Assembly: GCA_035532115.1 (NCBI GenBank)
Contig: DATKRO010000002.1
Coordinates: forward strand, 1 to 32,618
Direction of reading: 5' to 3'
Origin: Acaudatibacter sp035532115
Lineage (GTDB): Bacteria; Pseudomonadota; Alphaproteobacteria; Caulobacterales; Caulobacteraceae
DNA length: 32,618 bases
The translations under genes were made by a program, and so were the position numbers. Below the pieces are notes generated by a model. That model had not been told where the DNA came from. It did not search any database and worked only from the letters and a program-made list of their open reading frames with translations. This document shows positions 6,444 to 14,399 of this stretch, one piece after another. The stretch's first letter is position 1; each line of letters starts with the position of its first letter.

Positions 6444-6842
6444 ATGGCCGAAGATCGCGCGGGGGGGGCCGAGCCGGGCAATCTGCACTCCGCCTATCGC
6501 GCCGGCCGCGACGACGAGCGGGCGCGGCTCGCCAAGGCGCCGGTCGACACCCGCGACCGGCGCTGGCGCGATGTCTACGAGCGCGGCCGCCGCGACGAAC
6601 GCGCCCGGCGCAGGGGCGCGCCGCTGCTCACCCTGCTGCTGGTGCTGGTCGCCGCGATCGGCGGGGCGTTCATCTATCTGGCGGTGCGCGAAGGCTCGTT
6701 CGCCCGTGGCGGCCAGGTCGTCGATCGGGGCCTCGGCCAGGCGGCCCAGCAGGCAAGTCCCGCCATCGGCAGCGCCGGACAGAGCCTGGAGAACGCCGGC
6801 CGCTCGCTGAAGCAGTCCGCGTCCGGGCTCGGCCAGTCCTGA
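6444..6842 (+). CDS. Single-pass membrane protein, unknown function
   Basis: A 132-residue protein I do not recognise. The first 58 residues are strongly charged with many Arg, Asp and Glu (for example RDDERARLAK and RRDERARRRG), then comes one membrane helix (about 60-80), then a Gly/Ser/Gln-rich tail with loosely repeated heptads (GQAAQQAS, GSAGQSLENAG, GRSLKQSASG) that may be amphipathic. This suggests a cytoplasmic head, a single anchor and a periplasmic tail. The ATG has GGGAGAAGG just upstream. It is the first gene after a perfect sigma-EcfG promoter, followed without a gap by a lipid-kinase-like gene and a phosphoesterase, so it probably belongs to the general stress regulon. Confidence 0.75.
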   Translation: MAEDRAGGAEPGNLHSAYRAGRDDERARLAKAPVDTRDRRWRDVYERGRRDERARRRGAPLLTLLLVLVAAIGGAFIYLAVREGSFARGGQVVDRGLGQAAQQASPAIGSAGQSLENAGRSLKQSASGLGQS

Positions 6843-6892
6843 CCGACCCCGCGCCCAGGGGATTCGCCGGGCTCGGCCTGCGCACGGCCGAG

Positions 6893-7735
6893 GTGGTGGT
6901 CAACCCGGCCTCCACGCGCGCCGGCTGGGCGGGCGCGGCGGAGGCGGCCGGCGCCATCCTCGCCGAGCACGGGCTCGCCGCCCGGCTCTCCTGCGCCGAG
7001 GGACCGGCCATCGAGGCGGCCCTGGCCGACGCGGTGGCGCGGGCGCCCGACCTGGTGGTGGTGATCGCCGGCGACGGCACCGCGCGCGCCGCCGCCACCT
7101 TGTGCGGACCCGACGGGCCGCTGCTGGCGCCGCTGCCCGGCGGCACGCTCAACGTGCTGCCGCGGGCGCTCTACGGCGCCGGCGACTGGCGCGCCAGCCT
7201 GCGCCGCATCGCGCTCGAAGGCGAGGTTCTGGAGGTCCCCGGCGGCGAGATCGCCGGCCAGCGCTTCTACGTCGCCGCCGTGCTGGGCGCGCCGGCGCTC
7301 TGGGCCGAGGCGCGCGAGGCGGCGAGGCACGCCAGACCCAGGCTGGCGTGGCGGCGCGCCCGCAACGCGGCGCGGCGCGCGTTCACCGGACGACTGCGCT
7401 ATGCTGCGGCCGGTCAACCGCCCGAACGCGCCTGGGCGCTGTGCGTGATCTGCCCGATGATCTCCAAGGCCCTCGCCAACGAGACCCAGGCGCTGGAGAT
7501 CGCGGCCATGGATCCGGCCGGCGCCATCGACGGATTCAGGCTGGCGGCGCATGCCGTCGTCGGCGAATGGCGCGCCGACCGCGCCGTGACCTGCCGGTCC
7601 TGCTGCGAAGCGCTGGTCTGGGCGAGCGGGCGCATCCCGGCCATCCTCGACGGCGAGCCGACCCGGCTCGGGCGCGCCGCCGAGGTGCGCTTCCGGCCCC
7701 GCGCCTTCCGCGCCCTGGCGCTGGCGACCCCATGA
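6893..7735 (+). CDS. Diacylglycerol kinase-family protein
   Basis: The protein has the catalytic fold of DagK/YegS/sphingosine kinases, which phosphorylate lipid hydroxyls with ATP at the membrane. Visible motifs: VVVNPAS at the start, the nucleotide-binding VVVIAGDGTARAAA (family GGDGT, here AGDGT), then PLPGGTLNVLPRAL (family G-T-x-N-D/LAR region), and a C-terminal beta domain. The start is uncertain. No ATG exists between the preceding stop and the first motif; GTG at 6893 leaves almost no residues before the conserved strand, whereas a CTG at 6839 overlapping the upstream TGA would give a more natural length. Its stop overlaps the next ATG. It shares the sigma-EcfG promoter at 6380. Substrate unknown. 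Confidence 0.8.
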   Translation: MVVNPASTRAGWAGAAEAAGAILAEHGLAARLSCAEGPAIEAALADAVARAPDLVVVIAGDGTARAAATLCGPDGPLLAPLPGGTLNVLPRALYGAGDWRASLRRIALEGEVLEVPGGEIAGQRFYVAAVLGAPALWAEAREAARHARPRLAWRRARNAARRAFTGRLRYAAAGQPPERAWALCVICPMISKALANETQALEIAAMDPAGAIDGFRLAAHAVVGEWRADRAVTCRSCCEALVWASGRIPAILDGEPTRLGRAAEVRFRPRAFRALALATP

Positions 7736-8550
7736 CGCTGATCGCGCAGCTCTCCGACCTTCACTTCGGCAGCGAGAACCGGCCGGCGCTGGAGGGGGCG
7801 CTGGAGCGCCTGGGCGCCGAGCCTCCGGAGCTGGCGGTGTTCGCCGGGGATCTGACGATGCGGGGGCGCCGCGCCGAATTCGAAGCCGCGCGCCGCTTTT
7901 TGGGGCGGCTCTCCTCGGCCTGCCTGGTCACGCCGGGCAACCACGACGCGCCCTATACGCCGGCGCGCATGGGCGCCGCGTTCGGGCGCTACGAGCGCAG
8001 CATCGGTCCGGCCGCCGGCCAGGCGTTCGCCTCGCCGCGGCTCGCCGCCGTCGCCATCAACACCGCCCGCGGCGCCCAGTGGCGGCTCGACTGGTCGAAG
8101 GGCGCGATCACCCGGCCGCAGGCGCGCCTGGCGCTGGAGCTGCTGGCGGATGCGCCGGCGGCGGCGCTGCGGGTGGTGGTCTGCCATCATCCGCTGGTGG
8201 AGATGATCGCCGGGCCGATGAGCGGGCGCGTCCACGGCGGCGAGGCCGCGGCGAGGCTGTTCGCCGACGGCCGCATCGACCTCGTCCTCACCGGCCACGT
8301 GCATGCCCCGTTCGCCTTCCCGATGCCCTATGCGGACGGGCTGACCTATGCGGTGGGCGCCGGAACCCTCTCGCATCGCGAGCGCGGGGCGCCGCCGGGG
8401 TTCAACCTGATCGAGGCCGACGCCGACGCCGTCCACATCCAGGCGCTCGGCTGGACGGGCGCCAGCTTCGAGCCCTGGCGCGCCTGGTCGCTGCAGCGAC
8501 GCGCGCCATGCGCGGCGACGCAAGCTGGCCGGCCGCTTCAGCCAATCTGA
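7732..8550 (+). CDS. Calcineurin-like metallophosphoesterase
   Basis: A 272-residue cytoplasmic enzyme of the class III cyclic-nucleotide phosphodiesterase-like group. The five metal-binding blocks are all present in order: DLHFG (9-13), GDLTMRG (39-45), GNHD (69-72), CHHP, and GHVHAP. These residues hold the two-metal centre that hydrolyses phosphate esters. The natural substrate cannot be told from sequence; cAMP phosphodiesterase (CpdA-like) or a phospholipid-related ester are both possible, and the neighbouring lipid kinase favours a membrane-lipid link only weakly. ATG at 7732 overlaps the kinase stop by four bases. The gene ends before an intergenic palindromic repeat and converges on the minus-strand sodB operon. 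Confidence 0.88.
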   Translation: MTLIAQLSDLHFGSENRPALEGALERLGAEPPELAVFAGDLTMRGRRAEFEAARRFLGRLSSACLVTPGNHDAPYTPARMGAAFGRYERSIGPAAGQAFASPRLAAVAINTARGAQWRLDWSKGAITRPQARLALELLADAPAAALRVVVCHHPLVEMIAGPMSGRVHGGEAAARLFADGRIDLVLTGHVHAPFAFPMPYADGLTYAVGAGTLSHRERGAPPGFNLIEADADAVHIQALGWTGASFEPWRAWSLQRRAPCAATQAGRPLQPI

Positions 8551-8559
8551 AACGGAAGC

Positions 8560-8815
8560 CGCCTCCGACGCCCGGCGCCGCCGCGCCGAGCGCCTCCTCC
8601 CCCGTTGCACGGGTGAGGAGGAAAGGTGTCCTCACTCCTGCCCCGCGAAGCGGGGAAGGGGGACCGCCGCGCCGCCAGGCGCGGGGGTGGAAGGGGCGCA
8701 CGCATGCGCATCATCGCCCGCAGCCCCCTCCGCCGCCCGGCGCTGCCGCGCCGGGCGACACCTCCCCCGTTGCACGGGTGAGGAGGAAGGTCGCTTCATC
8801 CTTCCCGCTTGCGGG
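8560..8815. repeat. GC-rich palindromic intergenic repeat, second locus
   Basis: This gap between two converging genes repeats the unit seen at 1165-1568. CGTTGCA landmarks at 8603 and 8768 are 165 bases apart, so there is one full unit and a partial one. The TGC-centred stem with CCTCC/GGAGG arms and the CCCCGC-GAA-GCGGGG hairpin are conserved. Nothing else is visible in this gap. Confidence 0.85.
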
Positions 8816-8845
8816 GGACCGCTTCGATTCGGGTGAAGCGGGCGA

Positions 8846-9022
8846 CTAGGGCGCCCGGCCCCGACCGCGCACCAGGTGCATGATCAGCGAGATCACGAAG
8901 AGCACGATGAAGATGTAGAAGAACAGTTTGGCGAGGCCGATGGCCGCGCCGACGATGGCCGAAAAGCCGAGGACGCCGGCGGCGAGGGCGATCACCAGGA
9001 AGAGGAAGGCCCAGCCCAGCAT
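8846..9022 (-). CDS. DUF1328 (UPF0391) small membrane protein, copy 2
   Basis: A 58-residue protein starting MLGWAFLFLV and ending RGRGRAP, two membrane helices (about 4-26 and 31-50). It is clearly paralogous to the protein at 970-1143, sharing the MLGWA start, a central GF-S/F-hydrophobic turn, the K-LF pair near residues 32-34 and the basic tail. It starts three bases after the sodB stop and is the last gene of a four-gene minus-strand operon headed by a sigma-EcfG promoter. Both copies in this window are therefore under the same stress sigma factor. Function unknown. Confidence 0.85.
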   Translation of the reverse strand: MLGWAFLFLVIALAAGVLGFSAIVGAAIGLAKLFFYIFIVLFVISLIMHLVRGRGRAP

Positions 9023-9025
9023 GGA

Positions 9026-9661
9026 TCACGCCGGCGCCGGGTGGCGCCAGGGAGCGCGGCGGCCCTGCGCGGCCTGGAACTGCTCGGCGGCGAAATCCCA
9101 GTTGGCGAGGTTGTCGAACCAGCCGGCGAGGAAGCCTTCCCGGTCGTTCTGGTGATCGAGATAATAGGCGTGCTCCCAGAGGTCGCAGACGAGCAGCGGG
9201 ACCATGCCCTGGCGGGTCAGGGGGTCGTCGGCGTCGTGGGTGGCGAAGATCTTCAGGTCGAGGTTCTGCGCCGCCAGCCACACCCAGCCGGAGCCGAAAT
9301 GGCCGCTCCCCTCCCTGACGAACTCCTCCTTCAGCCTGGCCGGCTCGCCGAAGGAGCGCCCGATGGCGTCGGCGAGTTCGCCGGTCGGCCCGGAACCGTC
9401 GGCGGACATGCACTGCCAGAAGAAGGCGTGGTTCCAGGCCTGGGCGGCGTTGTCGAAGAGCTTGATCTTCTCGGGCGAGGTCTCGGCGCCCTTCACCACG
9501 CTCTCCAGCGCCGCCGGCCGCTCCCCCGCCTCAAGGAGCAGCTTGTTGGTCGTCTCCACGTACTTGCCGTGGTGCTTGTCGTGGTGGAACTCCATGGTCT
9601 CGGCTGAGATCACCGGCTCGAGGGCGTCATAGTCGTAAGGCAGGTCGGGGAGCTTGAACAT
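9026..9661 (-). CDS. sodB: Superoxide dismutase, Fe type
   Basis: A 211-residue cytoplasmic enzyme that converts superoxide to oxygen and hydrogen peroxide. Metal ligands are His26 (MEFHHDKHH), His78 (AWNHAFFW), Asp160 and His164 (DLWEHAYY). The second-sphere Gln in NAAQAWNH (residue 74) is where iron enzymes carry it, so Fe is more likely than Mn, though some relatives are metal-flexible. There is no signal peptide. The C-terminal tail (RRAPWRHPAPA) is slightly longer than usual. The gene lies 47 bases downstream of a YqjE-like gene and just upstream of a DUF1328 gene, in a minus-strand operon with a sigma-EcfG promoter, which suits an oxidative-defence gene. Confidence 0.95.
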   Translation of the reverse strand: MFKLPDLPYDYDALEPVISAETMEFHHDKHHGKYVETTNKLLLEAGERPAALESVVKGAETSPEKIKLFDNAAQAWNHAFFWQCMSADGSGPTGELADAIGRSFGEPARLKEEFVREGSGHFGSGWVWLAAQNLDLKIFATHDADDPLTRQGMVPLLVCDLWEHAYYLDHQNDREGFLAGWFDNLANWDFAAEQFQAAQGRRAPWRHPAPA

Positions 9662-9708
9662 CGGCGGGGCGCCTCTTTCGTCGCTGCAGGCCCCCGCATC
9701 CTCAACCC

Positions 9709-10104
9709 CTAGCGCGCGGGCGGGTTGCGTCCTTCGACGAAGGCCCGGATCGCGGCGCCGAGGTATTTCGGATTGCGCACGGCCAGCAGGCCGGCGGCGA
9801 GGGCGCCGGCGATGGCCAGCACCGGCTGTTCGCGCAGGAACTCCACGGCGCGCTCGACGAGGCGCTGCGGCTCGGCGCCCTTGCGCCGGCGCGCCCTGCC
9901 CCGGCCCAGGCCCATCAGCGCCAGGCCGATGACGCCGATGAGCAGCGCCCCGGCGAGGCACACGAGGGCGGCCGCGCCGGCCGTACCGACTTCGGGGCTG
10001 AGAACCGCGAAGAGGGCGAAGGCGGCGGCGACGACGCACACGCCCGCGCTGACCGCCAGCGCCGAGATCGCCCCCAGGACGAAGAGTAGCCGCCGCAGGT
10101 TCAC
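9709..10104 (-). CDS. YqjE-like / phage-holin-family (DUF1469-like) membrane protein
   Basis: A 131-residue protein with two long N-terminal membrane helices (about 8-36 and 42-66), a basic stretch (GRGRARRRKG), an amphipathic segment and a further hydrophobic patch (about 92-106). The layout resembles the YqjE/DUF1469 'holin' family that follows YqjD-type genes in many proteobacteria; the C-terminal part recalls YqjK. It starts with GTG, overlapping the stop of the upstream DUF883 gene as GTGA. In E. coli the yqjD operon belongs to the stationary-phase RpoS regulon; here a sigma-EcfG promoter plays the comparable part. Family call is moderately sure, function unknown. Confidence 0.7.
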   Translation of the reverse strand: MNLRRLLFVLGAISALAVSAGVCVVAAAFALFAVLSPEVGTAGAAALVCLAGALLIGVIGLALMGLGRGRARRRKGAEPQRLVERAVEFLREQPVLAIAGALAAGLLAVRNPKYLGAAIRAFVEGRNPPAR

Positions 10105-10457
10105 TTGCCGCTGCGGTTGGCCAGCAGCAGGCCCAGCAACAGCCCGACGCCCAGCCCGGCCAGGGTGGCCGTCACCGGGCGCTCCTTGACGCGCGCGACG
10201 ACGTACCTTTGCGCCTCGTCGAACTGTTCGCCGGCGCTGTCGCGATACGACTGGGTCTGCACCTTCAGCGCCTCGACGCCTTCGCGCAGAGCCTTCTCGA
10301 CGCGCCGGCTGGCGTCGTTGAGGCTGCGTTCGGCCAGGCCCAGGGCGTCGGCGAAGCTCCTCTGTCCGGTGTCGAGCGCGGCCCTGGCGGCGCTCCTGGC
10401 CGAGGCCTTAGCCTCGGCGGCCTCTTCGACGGCGTCGGTCATGGTCTCGGCTGACAT
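10101..10457 (-). CDS. DUF883 / ElaB-YqjD-family protein
   Basis: A 118-residue protein: a long Ala/Glu/Arg-rich amphipathic, probably coiled-coil region (about 5-90) and a C-terminal hydrophobic anchor (about 95-112) in the context KERPVTATLAGLGVGLLLG, matching the P-x6-G-x-G pattern at the end of YqjD/ElaB proteins. Those E. coli proteins are inner-membrane, ribosome-associated and made in stationary phase. I choose ATG 10457 because GGAG lies seven bases upstream of it; an ATG six bases earlier (10463) has that site too close. It heads the operon DUF883-YqjE-sodB-DUF1328 and is preceded by a perfect sigma-EcfG promoter. Confidence 0.8.
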   Translation of the reverse strand: MSAETMTDAVEEAAEAKASARSAARAALDTGQRSFADALGLAERSLNDASRRVEKALREGVEALKVQTQSYRDSAGEQFDEAQRYVVARVKERPVTATLAGLGVGLLLGLLLANRSGK

Positions 10458-10519
10458 GGTCATTCTCCGGCATTGCCAAAAGGTCCACGCAGATCGCGCA
10501 GCCGCTGGACTTGCCCGTC

Positions 10520-10545
10520 AACGCCGGCTGCGCGGGGCAAGTTCC
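10520..10545 (-). promoter_or_regulatory. sigma-EcfG promoter of the DUF883-yqjE-sodB-DUF1328 operon
   Basis: On the minus strand GGAAC (10545-10541), 17-base spacer, CGTT (10523-10520). Transcription would begin near 10513, about 55 bases before the chosen ATG. The promoter sits in the divergent gap shared with the HWE kinase gene. I found no convincing counterpart pointing the other way. Confidence 0.8.
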
Positions 10546-10657
10546 GGCCACGCCCTACTAACGGGGCAATATAAACACGAGCTCGCCGTTGCGCGAATCG
10601 CGCCCTCGCGTTCGTGGCGTCACGCCAATTTCATCGCCTGCCGCGCCAAGGCGCCCT

Positions 10658-12127
10658 ATGGTCGCGGCCATGGACGAAGGCTTCCAGCCGCATCCGAACC
10701 CTCCCGACCGGCGCACGAACGAGCCAGAGCGCGCCAGGCTTGCGCTCGCCGCCGCGCGCATGGGCGAGTTCGAGTGGGACGCGCAAGGCGCCGTGCTCAC
10801 CGTCAGCGAGCGCATGGCCGAGATCACCGGCCTGGCGGCGGGTGCAACGCCCGGCGAGGCCGGCGCGGGCTGGTTCCGCAACCTGCATCCCGATGACGAG
10901 CCGGCGGCGCGGCGCGCGGCGGACCAGGGCCTGGCGCGCGACGGGCGCTGCGAACTCGAATACCGGATGATCCGGCCCGACGATGGCCGAACCGTGTGGA
11001 TCCACTGCGCCGCCATGGCCCTGCCGGGCGCCGGCGGCCAGGCGCGGCGGATCATCGGCGTCGTGCGGGACGTCAGCGAGCGCAAGGCCCAGGAGAACGC
11101 CCGCGAGGCGCTGGTGGCCGAGCTCGATCACCGGGTCAAGAACGTGCTGGCTTCGGTGCAGTCGCTGGCGGCCCAGTCGGCGCGCAAGACCACCTCGCTC
11201 GACGCGTTCCTGAAGACCTTCGCGGGACGGCTGGAGGCGATGGCCTCGGCCCACACCCTGCTCACCGCGACGCGCTGGCGCGGCGCCGAGATCAGCCACG
11301 TCGCCGCCGCCGAACTGGGCGGCCTCGCGCCCGGCCAGGCGCGCTGGTCCGGGCCGGAAATCGTGCTGAACCCGCGCGCCACCAACGCCCTGACGCTCGC
11401 CCTGCACGAGCTCGCCACCAACGCGGTGAAGTATGGTGCGCTCTCCTCCGACACCGGGCGCGTGGAGGTGAGCTGGACGGCGCGTCCCGGCGGCGGATTC
11501 GCGCTCGCCTGGCAGGAACGCGGCGGACCCCCGGTCGCGCCGCCGGGTCGGCGGGGCTTCGGCTCGGTGCTGCTCGAACGCGTCACCGGCCGCGAACTCG
11601 GCGGCGGCGCCGGCATCGAGTTCCGCCCCGACGGGGTGCGCGTCTCCATCTGCGCCGACGCCTCGGCGCTGGCCGCGCCCTCCATCGCGGCCGCGCCGGA
11701 CCGCCCTGCTCCCAGCCCGCCCGAGACCATCGCCGGCGCCTCCTCGGGGGCGTTGCCGGGCGGCGGCGTCAAGGGGCAGCGGATCATCATCGTCGAGGAC
11801 GCCGTGCTGCTGGCCCTGGAGCTGGAGGCCGGGCTGGTCGAGGCCGGCGCCCAGGTGGTCGGCGCGGCGGCCGACGTCGAGGAGGCGCTGCGGCTGATCG
11901 AAACCCCTTTCGACGTGGCGGTGCTAGACGCCAACCTGAACGGCCGGCCGGTGACGCCGGTGGCCGCGGCGCTGGCCGCGCGCGGCAAGCCCTTCATCAT
12001 CGCCACCGGCTACGGCGACGCCTGCCCCGCGCCCGAAGGCTTCGACGCCCCGGTGGTGCGCAAGCCCTACAACGTCAACCAGATCGCCGCCGCCGTCGCC
12101 GAGGCGCTGGCGCAGGCCCGTCGCTGA
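10658..12127 (+). CDS. Hybrid HWE histidine kinase (PAS-HWE kinase-receiver)
   Basis: A 489-residue soluble sensor kinase. Domains in order: PAS (about 25-140, with the FEWD start and the GVVRDVSERK exit typical of PAS/PAC), HWE dimerisation/phosphoacceptor region with His158 in AELDHRVKNVLASVQSLA, ATPase domain with Asn255 in HELATNAVKYGAL and the diagnostic W-x-E (Trp285-Gln-Glu287), a Pro/Ala linker (about 340-370), and a receiver (375-485) with Asp424 in VLDANL and Lys469. ATG 10658 has AAGG upstream. No membrane segment is seen. HWE and HisKA_2 kinases are the usual phosphate donors of the PhyR pathway, and this gene sits at the edge of a run of sigma-EcfG promoters, so input to PhyR is a reasonable guess, not shown. 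Confidence 0.9.
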   Translation: MVAAMDEGFQPHPNPPDRRTNEPERARLALAAARMGEFEWDAQGAVLTVSERMAEITGLAAGATPGEAGAGWFRNLHPDDEPAARRAADQGLARDGRCELEYRMIRPDDGRTVWIHCAAMALPGAGGQARRIIGVVRDVSERKAQENAREALVAELDHRVKNVLASVQSLAAQSARKTTSLDAFLKTFAGRLEAMASAHTLLTATRWRGAEISHVAAAELGGLAPGQARWSGPEIVLNPRATNALTLALHELATNAVKYGALSSDTGRVEVSWTARPGGGFALAWQERGGPPVAPPGRRGFGSVLLERVTGRELGGGAGIEFRPDGVRVSICADASALAAPSIAAAPDRPAPSPPETIAGASSGALPGGGVKGQRIIIVEDAVLLALELEAGLVEAGAQVVGAAADVEEALRLIETPFDVAVLDANLNGRPVTPVAAALAARGKPFIIATGYGDACPAPEGFDAPVVRKPYNVNQIAAAVAEALAQARR

Positions 12128-12143
12128 GCCTCGGGCCGGGCGC

Positions 12144-14399
12144 CTACAGCAGCTTCTCGAGCCGGATCGGCAGGTCGCGGATGCGCTTGCCGGTGGCGTG
12201 CCAGACGGCGTTGGCGACGGCGGCGTTCATGCCGACGATGCCCAGCTCGCCGACGCCCTTCACCCCCAGCGGATTGCAGAGCCGGTCCTCCTCGGGGACG
12301 AGGATCACCTTCACCTCGCCGATGTCGGCGTTCACCGGGATCAGGTAGTCGGCATAGTTCTTGTTGACGTAGCGGGCCGAGCGCCGGTCGATCTCGGTTT
12401 CCTCGAAGAGCGCCGCGCCGATCCCCCAGATCATCCCGCCCATCAGCTGGCTGCGCGCCGTCACCGGATTGAGGATGGTCCCGGCGGCGAAGGCGCCGAC
12501 CGCGCGAGGAACCCGGATTTCGCGCGTGGCCGCGTGCACCCGCACCTCGACGAACTGGGCGCCGAAGGCATAGGCGAGACGGTCTTTCAGGTCCGATCCC
12601 CTCGCCATGGCCATCTGGCCGGCGTCGACCATCTCGACGCCGTCCTTCGGCGCGCCCTCGGGCACGTTCTCGGCGTAGATCTCCAGAGGTCCGCTGGCGA
12701 CGCGGGCCAGCGCTTGCGCCAGCGGCTCGCGCCGCTCGCCCGGACCCGAGAGCCCGCCGTCCACGAGGCGCAGGGCGCCCGGATCCAGGCCCGCGAGCGG
12801 ACTTTCCTCGGTGCGCACCGCCGCCTGCGCCAGCTTCGCGCGCGCCATCTCGCAGGCCTTGGCCACGACGTTGCCGACGCTGGCGGCGTGGTTGGAGCCG
12901 GCCGAAAGTCCGGCGGGCGGCAGGTCGGAATCGCCGATCGAGACGCTGATCCTGTCGATGGGCAGCCCCAGCCGCGCCGCCGCCACCTCGGCGATGATGG
13001 TGTAGGTTCCCGTGCCCAGATCCTGGGCGCCCAGTTCGATCCTGGCCTCGCCCGCGGGCCTCAGGGTCAGCCGAGCGGCCGCCGCGCCGATGTTGGCGGG
13101 GTAGATCGCCGAGGCCATGCCCCAGCCGATCAGCCAGTCGCCGTCGCGCATGGACGAAGGCGCGGGCGTGCGGCGCGCCCAGCCGAAAACGGCGGCGGCG
13201 GCGTCGAGGCACGGCGCCAGCGAGCGGCTGGTGAAGGGCCGGCGCTTTTCGGGGTCGCTCATGGTGTCGTTGAGCTTGCGCAGGCGCACCGGATCGATGC
13301 CGAGCGCCACCGCCAGCTCGTCCATGGCGCTCTCGAAGGCGAACACATAGGGCGTCTCGGGCGGGGCGCGCATGAAGCCGGGGGTGTTGCGGTCGGCGTG
13401 GACCACCTCGACCCCGGTCGCCACGTTTGGCGAGGCGTAGAGCACCGCCGTGCTCTTGACCCCGGAGACGTTGTAGTTCGAGGGTCGGCTGGTCACTTCC
13501 TGGCCCTGGTGGATCACCGCCGTCAGCCGGCCGTCGCGCGCGGCGCCCAGGGCGACGCGGTGGCGGGTCTCGGCGCGATAGGTGGCGATGGTGAAGCCCT
13601 GGGCGCGGGTGGCGACGAGTTTCACCGGGCGGCCCAGGCGCCTGGCCGCGATGGCGATCCAGGCGGTGCGCGCCGTGATCGCGCCTTTGGCGCCGAACGC
13701 CCCGCCGACATATTTCGAAAGGGCGCGGATCGCCTGCGGATCCATGGAGAGCTGGCGGGCGAGGGCGCCGCGCAGGCCATGCACGAACTGGCTCGGCTCC
13801 TGCACGATCAGCCGGCCGTTCTCCCAGGCGCAGGTGGTCGTATAGAGTTCCATCGGATTGTGGTGCTGGGCCGGCGTCGAATAACGCCGATCGACCTGCA
13901 CCGGCGCGGCGGCCAGGGCGGCTCGCGCATCGCCCACGAAGGGCATTGGCGCCCCGTCCGCGTGCGGGTCTTCGGCGGCGGCGCCGGGCGCATCGAAGCC
14001 GGCGGCGGCGGGCTCGGCGGCGTAGCGCACCCGCAGCCGGCGCGCCGCCTCGCTGGCGCTCTCCAGGCTTTCGGCGACGACGACCGCGACGATCTGGCCG
14101 TCGTGCCAGATGCGCTCGCTCTCCAGGGTCGTGGTGGCGGAGCCGCCGGCGTCGCCGGGCGGCGGCGGCGTCCTCGCCAGCTCGCCGACGTTGGCGTGGG
14201 TGAGGACGTCGAGGACCCCGGCCATGGCGCGGACCTCGTCGGCGTCGATCCCGGTCACGCGGCCGCGGGCGATCGGGCTGGTGACCAGGACGGCGTAGGC
14301 GGGGTTGGCGAAGGGCTCGTCGGACGGATAGCGGGCCGCCCCGGTCACCTTGGCGCGCCCGTCGATCCTGAGCTGCGGCTCGCCGATGGAAACGCCCAT
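12144..14399 (-). CDS. paoC: Aldehyde oxidoreductase, molybdenum-binding subunit (PaoC/YagR-like)
   Basis: The 751-residue large subunit of a xanthine-oxidase-family enzyme that oxidises aldehydes to acids with molybdopterin-cytosine dinucleotide. The N-terminal a/b hammerhead domain (about 15-125) precedes the Mo-binding halves. Visible motifs: GGAFGAKG (cofactor binding), FMRAPPETP with the substrate-site Arg, GAQDLGTGTYT, and the catalytic Glu718 in KGVGELGIVG. Length is close to E. coli PaoC (732). Together with the 4Fe-4S-type FAD subunit and the TAT-signal Fe-S subunit upstream this identifies the periplasmic PaoABC group. Start overlaps the paoB stop as TGATG. The dedicated maturation factor PaoD/XdhC is not next to it. 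Confidence 0.88.
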   Translation of the reverse strand: MGVSIGEPQLRIDGRAKVTGAARYPSDEPFANPAYAVLVTSPIARGRVTGIDADEVRAMAGVLDVLTHANVGELARTPPPPGDAGGSATTTLESERIWHDGQIVAVVVAESLESASEAARRLRVRYAAEPAAAGFDAPGAAAEDPHADGAPMPFVGDARAALAAAPVQVDRRYSTPAQHHNPMELYTTTCAWENGRLIVQEPSQFVHGLRGALARQLSMDPQAIRALSKYVGGAFGAKGAITARTAWIAIAARRLGRPVKLVATRAQGFTIATYRAETRHRVALGAARDGRLTAVIHQGQEVTSRPSNYNVSGVKSTAVLYASPNVATGVEVVHADRNTPGFMRAPPETPYVFAFESAMDELAVALGIDPVRLRKLNDTMSDPEKRRPFTSRSLAPCLDAAAAVFGWARRTPAPSSMRDGDWLIGWGMASAIYPANIGAAAARLTLRPAGEARIELGAQDLGTGTYTIIAEVAAARLGLPIDRISVSIGDSDLPPAGLSAGSNHAASVGNVVAKACEMARAKLAQAAVRTEESPLAGLDPGALRLVDGGLSGPGERREPLAQALARVASGPLEIYAENVPEGAPKDGVEMVDAGQMAMARGSDLKDRLAYAFGAQFVEVRVHAATREIRVPRAVGAFAAGTILNPVTARSQLMGGMIWGIGAALFEETEIDRRSARYVNKNYADYLIPVNADIGEVKVILVPEEDRLCNPLGVKGVGELGIVGMNAAVANAVWHATGKRIRDLPIRLEKLL

